A stretch of DNA of 64,000 bases from Amphibalanus amphitrite (Eukaryota > Arthropoda > Thecostraca > Balanomorpha > Balanidae), in contig NW_024881560.1 of the NCBI RefSeq assembly GCF_019059575.1, positions 124,001 to 188,000 of the forward strand, written 5' to 3'. Both the position numbers and the translations under genes were made by a program. Position 1 is the stretch's first letter. The number at the start of each line of letters is the position of its first letter. Below, piece after piece: positions 63,135 through 64,000 of the stretch. The notes below the pieces were generated by a model. That model worked only from the letters and a program-made list of their open reading frames with translations. It was not told the origin of the DNA and did no database searches.

Positions 63135-64000
63135 TAGGAGTTTCTTCGGCAGATCGCTCCTCCGCTCCGCTCCGAATTTGCGCTTAAAATGTATGAGCTG
63201 TATATACGGAAATCAGACGCTGCTCTCAGCAGGGCACTTCGGCTGCAAGCTTGAGACGGAACAGAGTATAGAACATGACCACTATATATCTAGTGGTAGT
63301 ATGCCTATATGTAGTGGTAGTATGCCGATATAGTGGTCTATGCCCATAGAACAATTCAGAACTCGCCAAAGAAGCATTTATGTGGTCGAAACTTTTCAAA
63401 CAATGCATCTTTGGGAAAATTACATACATAGAAAACAGTAGAGTAATTTTTCTTCTTTCCACCAATGCAGCCACCTGCAATACAGATTTATCACACATCC
63501 GACACTATGCCCCGCGCTGCTTCCCCGAGGAAAGCGACATTCGCCGCTAAACGACAGGACATAACCCGGACACGGCCGCGGAACGATTGTGGGTTTCACA
63601 GATCGGCACGATGTGCCGTTGGAGAAATGTGTGCGCCCACGATATGACCCGGTGGCGGCCATGTAGGACCACCGTCGGCGGACATTTTGCCAGATGTCGT
63701 GTCCTTGGACGGTGGAATCTGGGAGCGGTTACGCAGCGACTCACTTGGCCAGTGGAGATATGACATTAAGGATGTCGCTGGCACAAGACAATGCCCGTTT
63801 GACATCAAATAAGACTTTGCAAACGTTGTACGACTCATGACGATATTGGTGTGTGTTATACATGATTTACCATACGGAGGAGCAGTGCTTTTGGCGCATG
63901 CCTGTGATGTTTTTCATATGTACATTCTTTTCTCTTGCGCGCTTTGAACGTGTTCTGCAGTTACCGTGGTTATCTCTCATTGGCCCAGAAATAACAATAT
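63135..64000. other. right end of window
   Basis: No gene recognised. A short imperfect tandem repeat of GTAGTGGTAGTATGCC lies at 63293-63345. Open frames of 60-80 codons at 63465-63838 on both strands have no recognisable content. Confidence 0.4.

Overview
This is a eukaryotic window, from an invertebrate animal. It carries a spliced nuclear gene with large introns, an animal-type BEL/Pao retrotransposon, several DNA-transposon families, a tRNA-derived SINE and very heavy micro- and minisatellite content. An arthropod, perhaps a crustacean, is my best guess, but that is inference; no sequence here names the species.

The one confidently recognised host gene is sarcosine dehydrogenase (SARDH), on the minus strand from 57602 down to 6846 and running out of the window on the left. 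Twelve coding exons can be placed with GT/AG boundaries, and their reading phases join without a gap: 57549-57602, 53584-53728, 47371-47484, 46218-46450, 41817-41939, 24792-24912, 18301-18506, 17054-17216, 14425-14569, 9577-9718, 7272-7472 and 6846-6993. Together they give 598 codons: a basic mitochondrial leader, the FAD-binding dehydrogenase domain with its covalent-flavin histidine, and the start of the C-terminal folate-binding (aminomethyltransferase-like) domain. The rest of that domain (about 300 residues in relatives) was not found in 1-6845 and should lie to the left.

The introns are packed with mobile DNA. (a) Six TTAA- or TTAG-flanked, coding-free elements of piggyBac-like architecture lie at 1657-2843, 28118-29308, 42215-43418, 50335-51523, 51520-53057 and 53816-56127; all are about 1.18-1.20 kb once later insertions are subtracted. 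(b) A related giant palindrome (27688-30447) lies inside a still larger composite (27198-32106). (c) A foldback element at 21080-22916 is built of nested palindromes. (d) A BEL/Pao retrotransposon (33313-38520) has LTRs I read as identical and a clean 5-bp target duplication, but has lost nearly all its integrase. (e) A tRNA-derived SINE and a TA-flanked element each sit inside a TTAA element. Upstream of SARDH, a hAT-like element (61361-63126) has an 8-bp target duplication and a large internal minisatellite.

The most unusual observation is that several SARDH splice junctions have been tandemly multiplied into the neighbouring intron. The exon 5 donor region (last ~25 nt of exon plus GTGAGA) is followed by about 18 copies of a 31-bp unit, most still carrying a donor-like sequence. 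The exon 4 acceptor is preceded by three extra copies of itself. The exon 9 donor has degenerate copies, and minisatellites also abut the donors of exons 6 and 8.
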